From NCBI GenBank assembly GCA_011051475.1, contig DRLE01000054.1:1-11222 (forward strand): DNA of 11,222 nucleotides, read 5' to 3'. Position 1 is the stretch's first letter. The number at the start of each line of letters is the position of its first letter. The notes beneath the pieces were generated by a model. The model had not been told where the DNA came from and did not search any database. It was given only the letters and a program-made list of their open reading frames with translations. The position numbers and the translations under genes are program-made. Shown here piece after piece: positions 5,690-11,222 of the stretch. Source of the DNA: Gammaproteobacteria bacterium. Lineage in GTDB: Bacteria; Pseudomonadota; Gammaproteobacteria; SZUA-229.

Positions 5690-6196
5690 ATGCTCTTATC
5701 CAGACCTATACATCAATCAGCTCATAGCCGGGGATTCACCCTGCTGGAGCTGATGATTGTTGTTGCTGTTATCGCCATACTCGCTATGGTTGCCATTCCC
5801 TCCACTCTGAACAAACGCCTGCGAGCCGAAGTCGCCTCCACACTGCACATGGCCGAACCACTTCGAGAAGACATTACCGAATACTATCGCCAGCACCTGT
5901 CGTTTCCCGCCGATAATGCGGCCGCAGGCCTTCCTGAGCCGGAACAGATGATTGGCAACAAATTTACCCGGGTCGAGATTAAAGACGGTGCGATTCATAT
6001 TACCTTTGGCAACAAGGCCAACAAGGCGCTGCAGGGAAAGATCCTTTCGCTGAGGCCGGCCGTGGTTAGCGGCAGCCCTGCCAGCCCGGTGTCGTGGTTA
6101 TGCGGCAATGAAGAGCCCGTTGCAGGTATGGAGGCGGTGGGTGAAAACCTGACCGACCTCAATGATGTTATCGTTCCGGTATCGTGCAGTTACTAG
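5690..6196 (+). CDS. Type IV pilin-like protein (prepilin with N-terminal methylation motif)
   Basis: This is a type IVa prepilin, exported to the inner membrane and processed by prepilin peptidase before assembly into a pilus or pseudopilus. The leader peptide is 15 residues (MLLSRPIHQSAHSRG). Cleavage at G15/F16 would expose FTLLELMIVVAVIAILAMVA with the conserved Glu at mature position 5 (E20). An amphipathic alpha-1N follows, then a globular domain. Cys138 and Cys166 near the C terminus fit the disulfide-bounded D-region of pilins. At 168 residues the size fits a major or minor pilin; no other pilus genes are in the window, so its class is not decided. An AGGTTACAC stretch before the ATG gives a modest ribosome site. 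The TAG stop (6194-6196) lies on the boundary of the adjacent foldback element, so the last residues may have been shaped by that insertion. Confidence 0.9.
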   Translation: MLLSRPIHQSAHSRGFTLLELMIVVAVIAILAMVAIPSTLNKRLRAEVASTLHMAEPLREDITEYYRQHLSFPADNAAAGLPEPEQMIGNKFTRVEIKDGAIHITFGNKANKALQGKILSLRPAVVSGSPASPVSWLCGNEEPVAGMEAVGENLTDLNDVIVPVSCSY

Positions 6197-6358
6197 GGAA
6201 CCTCTGAAAAACTCGTGAAATCGCATATTATGTACAGGTCATGCGATAACGGCGTTAAAGTTCTTGCAAATAGCCAGCTATTCGCTGTGAACTTTGCCTT
6301 GTTCTCACATGACCTGTACACAATCTGCTTCATTCAGAGTTATTCAGAGGTTCCCTAG
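6193..6358. mobile_element. 166-bp foldback element, MITE-like, no coding capacity
   Basis: The ends are perfect 16-bp inverted repeats, CTAGGGAACCTCTGAA at 6193-6208 and its complement at 6343-6358. Symmetry continues through the element around the centre at 6275/6276: TGTACAGGTCATG (6231-6243) matches 6308-6320, AAAGTTC (6257-6263) matches GAACTTT (6288-6294), and AATAGC (6269-6274) matches 6277-6282. Transcribed, it would fold into one long hairpin. CTAG at both tips may be a target duplication (or TNA), as for some IS5-group elements. No open frame is present. The stretch 6359-6549 after it holds only the next gene's promoter. Confidence 0.75.
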
Positions 6359-6470
6359 CCCCTATATTGCACGAAGGCGGCTCGATCTATTGGTGTATTG
6401 TCGACCATCATAGGCTACCTGTTAACAATAAACACCACTTTGCCCTGCATTGCGAAAACGCCCGACTTAG

Positions 6471-6497
6471 ATGACAGTCCGCCTGACATGATATAAT
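6471..6497 (+). promoter_or_regulatory. Candidate promoter of the DUF2058 gene
   Basis: ATGACA (6471-6476) and a perfect TATAAT (6492-6497) are separated by 15 bp, slightly short for sigma-70. Transcription would start near 6504, giving a leader of about 46 bases. Confidence 0.45.
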
Positions 6498-6549
6498 CAG
6501 CGTTTGATTATATGGCCCTGTCATGGCCGAACCACCACGAGAATAACCG

Positions 6550-7092
6550 ATGGGAAACCCTCTTGCCGACCAGTTGCTGAAAGCCGGCCTGGTCACAAAA
6601 AAGCAGGTGCAGAAAGCACAGCAGGACAAGCGCCGCAAAAACAAACAGCAGCCGAAAAAAGCGAAAAACGCCAGAACCGTTGATGAAGCGCAGTTAAAGA
6701 TACAGCGAGCCGCCGAGGAGAAGGCAAAACGCGACCGCGAACTGAACCGCAAAAAAGAAGAGCAGGCCCGTCAGAAAGCCATTTCCATTGAAATCAACCA
6801 GCTGATCAGGGATAACTGCCTGGCCCGGGACGAAAGCTGTGAAATCGCCTATCATTTCGAGCACAATAAAAAGGTCCGCCATATCTATGTCAATGATGAG
6901 ATGAAACAGGGCATTATCCAGGGAAAACTTGGCATTGCCCGCATCGAGGGGCGCTATGAAATTATCCCGCAGGCCGTGGCAGAGAAAATTCGCCAGCGCA
7001 ATGCGAAACGTCTTGTCGAACTGGAGAAAGAAGAGACGGCCGTTGATGACGAATATGCACAGTACCCGATACCGGACGACCTGGTCTGGTAG
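6550..7092 (+). CDS. DUF2058 (YaiL-like) nucleoprotein/polynucleotide-associated protein
   Basis: A cytoplasmic protein of the DUF2058 family; the family label suggests association with nucleic acid, but no activity is proven. The N terminus MGNPLADQLLKAGLVTKKQVQKA is the typical opening. Residues about 18-80 form a very basic, Lys/Arg/Gln/Glu-rich coiled region. The C-terminal domain holds HIYVNDEMKQGIIQGKLGIARIEG (about 116-139) and YEIIPQAVAEKIRQR (about 136-150), and ends with the family-typical PDDLVW. The 180 residues are close to the roughly 170 of E. coli YaiL. The ATG at 6550 has only a weak purine stretch upstream. The gene stands alone between the foldback element and a non-coding region. 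Confidence 0.9.
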   Translation: MGNPLADQLLKAGLVTKKQVQKAQQDKRRKNKQQPKKAKNARTVDEAQLKIQRAAEEKAKRDRELNRKKEEQARQKAISIEINQLIRDNCLARDESCEIAYHFEHNKKVRHIYVNDEMKQGIIQGKLGIARIEGRYEIIPQAVAEKIRQRNAKRLVELEKEETAVDDEYAQYPIPDDLVW

Positions 7093-7144
7093 CACGGTAC
7101 CCGGTCCAGGCGCACCCCTACCCTGACCAATGACAGAAACCTAA

Positions 7145-7212
7145 GAAACCTCTGATTAATAGCGATTTTGTCATGCCGTTGTAGGAAAAATCCTACAAAT
7201 ACTGTCGAAAAT
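7145..7212. repeat. Solo repeat end (AACCTCTGATTAAT) and strong palindrome
   Basis: AAACCTCTGATTAAT at 7146-7160 shares AACCTCTGA with the tips of the foldback element at 6193-6358, but no matching right end is seen. It runs into TTGTAGGA-AAAA-TCCTACAA (7179-7198), a perfect 8-bp inverted repeat flanked at equal 9-base distances by ATTTT (7165-7169) and AAAAT (7208-7212). It may be a degenerate element, or a regulator site ahead of the small membrane peptide and the PEP-CTERM gene. There is no T-run of the kind expected for a terminator. Confidence 0.5.
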
Positions 7213-7251
7213 ATGATCTTACTTTTTCCTTCTGACAGGCGTATTCTATTC

Positions 7252-7300
7252 ATCCCCTATGGAAAATGCTGTGATTACAACAGTATCGCCATCAGGGGAT
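7252..7300 (+). other. Inverted-repeat leader upstream of the small membrane peptide
   Basis: ATCCCCT (7252-7258) pairs with AGGGGAT (7294-7300) around an inner CTGT/ACAG pair (7269-7272 and 7280-7283). In RNA this would give a stem with an internal hairpin about 50 bases before the peptide's start codon. It matches no riboswitch class I recognise. Confidence 0.3.
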
Positions 7301-7351
7301 CGTCCGGTGGCTGCCGGGCACAAATGAGAAAAAACAGGGAGCAATAAACCA

Positions 7352-7459
7352 ATGAACAGCAATAAACAGCTTAAACAGGATACAAAAAAACTGACGTTTT
7401 TTGTTATCTATATGTCAATCTTTGTCGCCGTTATTCTCGGGCTGATACCACTGATATAG
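7352..7459 (+). CDS. Small membrane peptide, 35 residues, unknown function
   Basis: ATG at 7352-7354 to TAG at 7457-7459 encodes a basic, polar N terminus (MNSNKQLKQDTKKL) followed by one hydrophobic helix of about 20 residues (from TFFVIYMSIFV to the end, LIPLI). A GGGAG ribosome-binding site lies 10 bases upstream. The positively charged N terminus predicts an N-in, single-pass inner-membrane peptide. Coding status rests on the ribosome site, the clean hydrophobic/polar segmentation and its place in an otherwise empty gap. No family is recognised. It might be a regulatory small membrane protein or a toxin-like peptide, but nothing in the sequence decides this. Confidence 0.55.
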   Translation: MNSNKQLKQDTKKLTFFVIYMSIFVAVILGLIPLI

Positions 7460-7598
7460 GTTTCGATGCGTAACCGCTCAGTTGCGCCATCTCGCCTGTT
7501 TCTGGAAGAATGGCCAATACACAACGCCCGGCAGCAGACGGGCGCATCCTCGCCCCGACCATTCGTCGGAAATGCACATCCCTTCACCCCCCGATTTC

Positions 7599-7626
7599 TT
7601 GTTAATCGAGATATTTTTCATATACT
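7599..7626 (+). promoter_or_regulatory. Candidate sigma-70 promoter of the PEP-CTERM gene
   Basis: TTGTTA (7599-7604) and TATACT (7621-7626) are separated by 16 bp in an AT-rich stretch. Transcription would start near 7633, leaving a leader of about 105 bases. Confidence 0.45.
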
Positions 7627-7631
7627 TGATA

Positions 7632-7651
7632 ATCTGACTATCTGGTCAGAT
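7632..7651 (+). promoter_or_regulatory. Operator-like palindrome ATCTGAC-N6-GTCAGAT
   Basis: A perfect 7-bp inverted repeat with a 6-bp spacer, placed at the predicted transcription start of the PEP-CTERM gene, where a repressor dimer would block initiation. No regulator gene is adjacent, so the protein that binds it is unknown. Confidence 0.4.
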
Positions 7652-7738
7652 CCCGGTATGGCGACAAACCTGTCACAACGGAATGTCATACGCTTAAATG
7701 CTCCAAAACTAAGCAAATTAAAACACAAGGAAAATGTT

Positions 7739-8449
7739 ATGAATAAACAAACACTTGCAATCGCATTATCTTTATCTCTCGCTTCTTCAGCCGCTTTTTC
7801 CGCACCCGTTTCCGGGTACATGGAAGGCTGGAATACGCTGAATGACACGGCAGGCTGGAACACCAATACCACAGCCAGCAATCTTTCAATACAGCCCCAT
7901 GAAGGCAGCATAGGCGATGCCTACCTGCAGACCTACGGAAATGCCTATAATACCTTTGATATTGGCGCCAGCACCCAGCTGGCGGACGTCACCGGTGATT
8001 TTGGTGGTGGCGTATGGAATGTCAGCATTGACCTGGCCTTTCTCTCGGAAGGCTTTGATGGTGCCGGCGCATTCGATAACGCCTGGCTGCGCTTTCGCTA
8101 CCAGGATGCGACTCAGAACGGCTGGGCCTATTCACTGACCGATGTCTTTGATAACAACTGGAATACTTTCGACGTTACCTTTGATACCTCCTGGACGGAT
8201 GCCGAGGCCATGGCAAACGGCTGGCTACCCGACAGTCAGAGTATCAGCCTGGGCGCCAACCCCTCCCAACCCTGGGCAACAACGATGTCGAATGTGTACA
8301 CCACCGAAATCCGTCTTTCAGGCGAAGGCTACCTGATCGGTGGTATCGATAACTTCAAACTGACCGCGGTACCTGTTCCTGCCGCAGCCTGGCTGTTTGC
8401 ATCCGGCCTCTTCGGCCTGCTGGCAGTGGGACGCCACAGACGCAGCTAA
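7739..8449 (+). CDS. PEP-CTERM-type (VPVPA variant) exosortase-sorted surface protein
   Basis: A secreted protein predicted to be handled by an exosortase, the sorting enzyme of exopolysaccharide-producing Gram-negatives. A Sec signal peptide covers residues 1-22 (hydrophobic core, then AFSA before PVSG). The C-terminal sorting signal runs from 211: VPVPAAAWLFASGLFGLLAV, then GRHRRS. This is the VPLPA-CTERM arrangement of motif, transmembrane helix and Arg-rich tail, with Val in place of Leu. The body (23-210) is rich in Asn, Asp, Gly and aromatic residues, with beta-strand patterns such as WNVSIDLAFLSEGF and GGIDNFKLTA, resembling a beta-sandwich carbohydrate-binding fold; its ligand is unknown. 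The ATG at 7739 has AAGGA 7 bases upstream. The open frame extends upstream without coding character. It ends in a strong terminator, so it is monocistronic or shares a transcript with the small peptide. No exosortase is in the window. Confidence 0.88.
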   Translation: MNKQTLAIALSLSLASSAAFSAPVSGYMEGWNTLNDTAGWNTNTTASNLSIQPHEGSIGDAYLQTYGNAYNTFDIGASTQLADVTGDFGGGVWNVSIDLAFLSEGFDGAGAFDNAWLRFRYQDATQNGWAYSLTDVFDNNWNTFDVTFDTSWTDAEAMANGWLPDSQSISLGANPSQPWATTMSNVYTTEIRLSGEGYLIGGIDNFKLTAVPVPAAAWLFASGLFGLLAVGRHRRS

Positions 8450-8471
8450 TACCCTTTCAGCCAGCCTCAAC

Positions 8472-8503
8472 AAAAAAGCCCCGGCCAGTTCCGGGGCTTT
8501 TTT
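8472..8503 (+). terminator. Intrinsic terminator after the PEP-CTERM gene
   Basis: GCCCCGG (8478-8484) pairs with CCGGGGC (8491-8497) around a 6-base loop, followed by six T (8498-8503) and preceded by an A-run. It is 23 bases after the stop codon and is a textbook rho-independent terminator. Confidence 0.93.
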
Positions 8504-8644
8504 ATGCCTGCATTTTCCTAAATTAATTTAAAAATCAACAACCTGTAAGCAGCATCAATATTTGGCGTATTTAGTCAAGCCATTGTCGCCATACAGCATT
8601 CACGCCCCTGCCTGACTCATGCAGGATAAGCACACGAATAAAAA

Positions 8645-8675
8645 GCCTGCATGCCAGCTGGCATACAACGCAGGC
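8645..8675 (+). promoter_or_regulatory. Hairpin and palindrome directly before the ribosome site of the 129-residue protein
   Basis: GCCTGC (8645-8650) pairs with GCAGGC (8670-8675). Between them the 14-bp palindrome ATGCCAGCTGGCAT (8651-8664) adds a second stem, leaving a 5-base bulge. The structure ends exactly where the GGAGG Shine-Dalgarno (8676-8680) begins. It could control translation as RNA or bind a dimeric regulator as DNA. Confidence 0.5.
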
Positions 8676-8688
8676 GGAGGTTGTTACC

Positions 8689-9078
8689 ATGCTGATACAG
8701 ACCGGGTTGTACCCGCAGCCAGAAAAACCGGAGACAGAGGCCGGCCTGCAGAAACATGCCGGACAGGACGAACGCTTGCGCCAAAAAAGCGCCAGAATAC
8801 TGCCTTTCGGCCCGCTGAGCGGACGCGCAGCGTCCAGGCCGGAACAGAAGCAGGCTCTGTACGAACGTGCTGCCAGGGCAAAAAAACAGTTCGAGACCCA
8901 GCAGCAGTTTCACCAGATCGCCGGCTCGATTCGTGACAGCGGCGACAGCATGCGTCATTCCTACCTGAACTGGATTCTGGAGCAGATGTTCAGCCGTTTT
9001 GATTATGACAGTGGCCTGCAGGCCATGCTCGATGAAAAGGCCTACCGCACCTGGCGAAGAGAAAACGGTTTTCTTTAA
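8689..9078 (+). CDS. Hypothetical protein, 129 residues
   Basis: I do not recognise a family. The start is well supported: GGAGG lies 8 bases before the ATG at 8689. Residues 1-50 are polar and probably disordered. Residues about 51-85 (RPEQKQALYERAARAKKQFE and on) look like a charged helix. Residues about 86-129 form a compact C-terminal module with conserved-looking aromatic residues: SYLNWILEQMFSRFDYDSG, then AYRTWRRENGFL. There is no signal peptide or membrane segment, so it is probably cytoplasmic. It is convergent with the VOC gene, with only 5 bases between stop codons, and is insulated from the PEP-CTERM gene by a terminator. Base composition resembles that of its neighbours. A structured leader suggests regulated expression. 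Confidence 0.75.
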   Translation: MLIQTGLYPQPEKPETEAGLQKHAGQDERLRQKSARILPFGPLSGRAASRPEQKQALYERAARAKKQFETQQQFHQIAGSIRDSGDSMRHSYLNWILEQMFSRFDYDSGLQAMLDEKAYRTWRRENGFL

Positions 9079-9083
9079 GGCCG

Positions 9084-9506
9084 TCAGGCCTGTGGCCCGA
9101 TCAGTTCTATGGCATTGGCATCGTAATCGCGGCAGAACAGCGCCGCCCTGCCCGACCGACTCAGGGTATAGGGAATGGAGGCCTGCTCCAGGCGTGACAC
9201 CAGTGTATCCAGATCGGATACCCGAAGCGCCAGGTGCCGGTCACGGCCACCGTGTTCGGGCCGGCCTGTCACCGGATCCGGATTAGGCAGCTCCAGCAGG
9301 TGAATCTGACCACCACTACAGGTGCTACCACCTCCGGACTCAGCGGCATCGAGCTTGAGCCAGGCACCTTTATAGGCCATTTCCGGACGTGAGGCGTCCA
9401 GCTCCAGCCCCAGAATGCCACAGTAAAATTCCAGCGCCCTGCCGGTGTCAGCCACAATCAGGCTGCAGTGGTGAAACCCAACCACGGGTGTTTGCTTCCG
9501 GCTCAT
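9084..9506 (-). CDS. VOC family (glyoxalase/bleomycin resistance/dioxygenase fold) protein
   Basis: A single-chain vicinal-oxygen-chelate protein of 140 residues with two beta-alpha-beta-beta-beta modules, probably a dimeric metal-dependent enzyme; the substrate is unknown. Module one has GFHHCSLIVADTGRALEFY (10-28) and GILGLEL. Module two has RHLALRVSDLDTLVSRLEQA (90-109). Candidate metal ligands fall at the canonical places: His13, Glu72 (IHLLEL), His91 and Glu134 (NAIEL). The ATG at 9504-9506 is preferred over an upstream in-frame ATG at 9548 because GGGGAGAAGG lies just before it and the extra 14 residues are not part of the fold. A Gly/Ser-rich loop at about 56-66 is an insertion. It is transcribed divergently from dapC. 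Confidence 0.88.
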   Translation of the reverse strand: MSRKQTPVVGFHHCSLIVADTGRALEFYCGILGLELDASRPEMAYKGAWLKLDAAESGGGSTCSGGQIHLLELPNPDPVTGRPEHGGRDRHLALRVSDLDTLVSRLEQASIPYTLSRSGRAALFCRDYDANAIELIGPQA

Positions 9507-9561
9507 GCCTTCTCTCCCCTTTCTTCCTGCGGATTCACCTGAATCCACCGTGTAAATCGCT

Positions 9562-9567
9562 TATAAT
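9562..9567 (+). promoter_or_regulatory. Candidate -10 box of the dapC promoter
   Basis: A perfect TATAAT lies 117 bases before the dapC ATG. The -35 region (CTGAAT at 9539-9544, 17-bp spacing) is weak. The leader contains an inverted pair, GTGCCGC (9601-9607) with GCGGCAC (9658-9664), extended by GTGT/ACAC after a 3-base bulge, so the mRNA leader may be folded. No lysine riboswitch is recognised; the leader is too short for one. Confidence 0.45.
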
Positions 9568-9683
9568 ACCGCCCCTGCCGGATTCGACAAGCCCGAAGAA
9601 GTGCCGCCACGTGTGCTAACGGGCGACCATAACACGCATCCGGACAACTGACGACACGCGGCACCAATAAATAACCAGACATC

Positions 9684-10895
9684 ATGAACCCCGACCTGCA
9701 AAAGCTCCAGCCCTACCCGTTTGAAAAGCTCAGGGCCCTGAAAGACGGCTGCCAGCCGGCCGTGGACGGCCATATTGCCCTGTCGATTGGCGAACCCAAA
9801 CACGATGCCCCGGCCTTTGTCCTCGACTGCATCCGCGACAATCTCGGGCAGATCAACCGCTACCCGCTGACCCGAGGCAGTGATGAACTGCGCGCAAGCA
9901 TTGCCGACTGGCTGAGCCGGCGCTTTGTCCTGCCCGCAGGCGCGCTTGATGCCGAGGCACATATTCTGCCGGTGACGGGTACCCGCGAGGCGCTGTTTTC
10001 CTTTGCCCAGTGTTTTATCGACCGCAATGCCGACACGGCAAAGGGCGGCCCCTTGATACTGATGCCCAACCCGTTTTACCAGATCTACGAGGGCGCGGCC
10101 TTTCTCTCCGGCGCCGAGCCCTGTTTCTACAACACGGTTAAAGACAACAACTACCTGCCAGATTTCGATGCCATCGATGAAGAGACCTGGCAGCGCTGCC
10201 AGATCATCTATATCTGCACACCCGGTAACCCGACCGGCAGCGTTATCAGCCAGCAGCAGCTGATCAAACTGATCGAGCTGGCGGAAAAACACGATTTTAT
10301 TATTGCCTCGGACGAGTGCTACTCCGAGATCTATTTTGATGAACAGCGGCCACCACCAGGCCTGCTGCAGGCGGCGCAGGCATGCGGCAATACCACATTC
10401 AAAAACTGCATGGTCTTTCACAGCCTGTCGAAACGCTCCAACCTGCCCGGCATGCGTTCGGGCTTCGTTGCCGGCGATGCGCAGCTGATAAAAGACTACC
10501 TGCTGTATCGCACCTATCACGGCTGTGCCATGCCGCCGGTACACCAGGTCGCCAGCGCCGAAGCCTGGCGCGACGAGGCCCATGTACGGCACAACCGTCA
10601 GCTGTACACGCAGAAATTTATTGCCGTTATCGATATTCTGAAACCGGTTATCGATGTACGACTGCCCGATGCAGGCTTTTATATCTGGCTGAATACGCCG
10701 GTCGATGACGAGCGCTTCGCGCGCGAACTGTTCGAGCAGCAGAATGTTACCGTCCTGCCCGGCAGCTATCTGTCGCGCGAAAGCGACGGCATCAACCCCG
10801 GCAGCAATCATGTGCGCATGGCCCTGGTCGCACCCCTGGATGAATGCATCACCGCCGCCAAACGCATCAGGCAATATATCGAAAGCCTTAACTGA
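9684..10895 (+). CDS. dapC: Succinyldiaminopimelate aminotransferase
   Basis: A PLP-dependent class I/II (fold type I) aminotransferase that converts N-succinyl-2-amino-6-ketopimelate to N-succinyl-LL-diaminopimelate, using glutamate, in lysine and peptidoglycan synthesis. The opening MNPDLQKLQPYPFEKLRAL and LSIGEPKH (33-40) are typical of the proteobacterial DapC group. Catalytic features are visible: GTREALF (99-105), PGNPTG with Asn182, SDECYSEIYF with Asp210, SLSKRSNLPGMRSGF with the PLP lysine Lys250, and HVRMAL with the substrate-binding Arg378. The 403 residues are full length. The ATG lacks a strong Shine-Dalgarno, but the family N terminus supports it. The dapD start 47 bp downstream supports the specific call over other aminotransferases. 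Confidence 0.93.
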   Translation: MNPDLQKLQPYPFEKLRALKDGCQPAVDGHIALSIGEPKHDAPAFVLDCIRDNLGQINRYPLTRGSDELRASIADWLSRRFVLPAGALDAEAHILPVTGTREALFSFAQCFIDRNADTAKGGPLILMPNPFYQIYEGAAFLSGAEPCFYNTVKDNNYLPDFDAIDEETWQRCQIIYICTPGNPTGSVISQQQLIKLIELAEKHDFIIASDECYSEIYFDEQRPPPGLLQAAQACGNTTFKNCMVFHSLSKRSNLPGMRSGFVAGDAQLIKDYLLYRTYHGCAMPPVHQVASAEAWRDEAHVRHNRQLYTQKFIAVIDILKPVIDVRLPDAGFYIWLNTPVDDERFARELFEQQNVTVLPGSYLSRESDGINPGSNHVRMALVAPLDECITAAKRIRQYIESLN

Positions 10896-10925
10896 TTACT
10901 TAAAACTGAAAACTTAGCACTTAAT
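10891..10925. repeat. Heptad tract across the dapC stop codon (5 x ACTKANN)
   Basis: Five successive 7-bp units each begin with ACT followed by G or T and A (ACTGATT at 10891-10897, last unit at 10919-10925). The dapC TGA stop (10893-10895) is within the first unit. The tract fills most of the dapC-dapD gap and ends 7 bases before the dapD ribosome site. Confidence 0.65.
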
Positions 10926-10942
10926 AGATTCCGGAGACTCCC

Positions 10943-11222
10943 ATGTCAGAACTGAAAAACATTATCGAAGAAGCCTTCGAACGCCGCGCCGACATTACCC
11001 CGCGTAATGTTGAAACCCATATTTCCGATGCCGTAACCGAAGCCGTCGGCATGCTCGACTCCGGCGAGGCCCGCGTCGCGGAAAAGGTCGATGGCCAGTG
11101 GGTGGTCAATGAATGGCTGAAAAAGGCCGTGCTGCTGTCCTTCCGCATTAACGACAACGAGTTTATCAAGGGTGGTTTCACCAACTACTACGACAAGGTC
11201 AACTCCAAGTTCGCCGATTACA
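10943..11222 (+). CDS. dapD: 2,3,4,5-tetrahydropyridine-2,6-dicarboxylate N-succinyltransferase, N-terminal part (runs off right edge)
   Basis: DapD transfers a succinyl group from succinyl-CoA to tetrahydrodipicolinate, one step before the product reaches DapC. The 93 residues visible are the N-terminal helical domain of the E. coli-type enzyme: MSELKNIIEEAFERRADITP, LDSGEARVAEKVDGQWVVNE and WLKKAVLLSFRINDN. The left-handed beta-helix hexapeptide domain lies beyond the window. The ATG at 10943 has CCGGAG 6 bases upstream. It lies in the same direction as dapC and is probably in one operon with it. Confidence 0.95.
   Translation, partial: MSELKNIIEEAFERRADITPRNVETHISDAVTEAVGMLDSGEARVAEKVDGQWVVNEWLKKAVLLSFRINDNEFIKGGFTNYYDKVNSKFADY

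Noticed and set aside
7466..7738. Upstream in-frame extension of the PEP-CTERM protein by 91 residues
   Set aside because: It would place the signal peptide in the interior, it spans the promoter and operator, and the ATG at 7739 has a good AAGGA site.
9078..9091. AGGCC-GTCA-GGCCT hairpin between convergent genes as a bidirectional terminator
   Set aside because: The stem has only 5 bp and there is no T-run on either strand.
9507..9548. Longer N terminus for the VOC protein
   Set aside because: The ATG at 9504-9506 has a strong purine-rich ribosome site and the extra residues precede the fold.
9561..10874. 437-codon minus-strand open frame opposite dapC
   Set aside because: It is an antisense shadow; the plus strand carries all catalytic motifs of DapC.

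Overview
The window looks like a chromosomal segment of a free-living gammaproteobacterium, possibly a relative of the sulfur-oxidising or Chromatiales-type lineages. The evidence is moderately GC-rich coding DNA, a YciB/YciI pair, a YciO-type protein, a DUF2058 (YaiL-like) protein, succinylase-branch DapC/DapD, ScpA/ScpB instead of MukBEF, and a PEP-CTERM-type sorted protein. The genus cannot be fixed from this sequence.

Left part, minus strand (1-4234): a housekeeping series read right to left. It contains a YciO-family protein, an M50 membrane metalloprotease, trpS, scpA and the start of scpB, which runs off the left edge. TrpS starts with TTG, is of the long type, and carries a four-cysteine motif like that of Fe-S-containing TrpRS. 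The yciO gene is isolated from its neighbours by heptad-periodic repeats. Its whole block (3442-4425) is bracketed by an inverted repeat of about 49 bp whose outer ends are identical -10 elements pointing outward, one to the M50-trpS-scpAB operon and one to yciB.

Middle part, plus strand (4472-6196): yciB and yciI overlap by one base, followed by a class II tRNA-Leu(CAA) and a type IV pilin-like gene. The pilin stop codon lies at the edge of a 166-bp near-perfect foldback element (6193-6358) that resembles a MITE.

Right-centre part (6550-9078): the more accessory stretch. It contains a DUF2058 protein, a 35-residue single-helix membrane peptide too short for usual gene calling, a VPVPA-type PEP-CTERM protein with its own promoter, an operator-like palindrome and an intrinsic terminator, and an unrecognised 129-residue protein with a structured leader. 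A convergent VOC-family gene (minus) follows.

Right end (9684-11222): dapC and the start of dapD, two consecutive steps of the succinylase branch of lysine/diaminopimelate synthesis.

The most unusual feature of the window is a set of seven intergenic tracts with a strict 7-bp period but different sequences (1394, 3460, 3572, 4242, 4376, 5463, 10891). Several lie directly upstream of -10 boxes, against a start codon, or across a stop codon. No defence system, CRISPR array, prophage or intact insertion sequence is visible.
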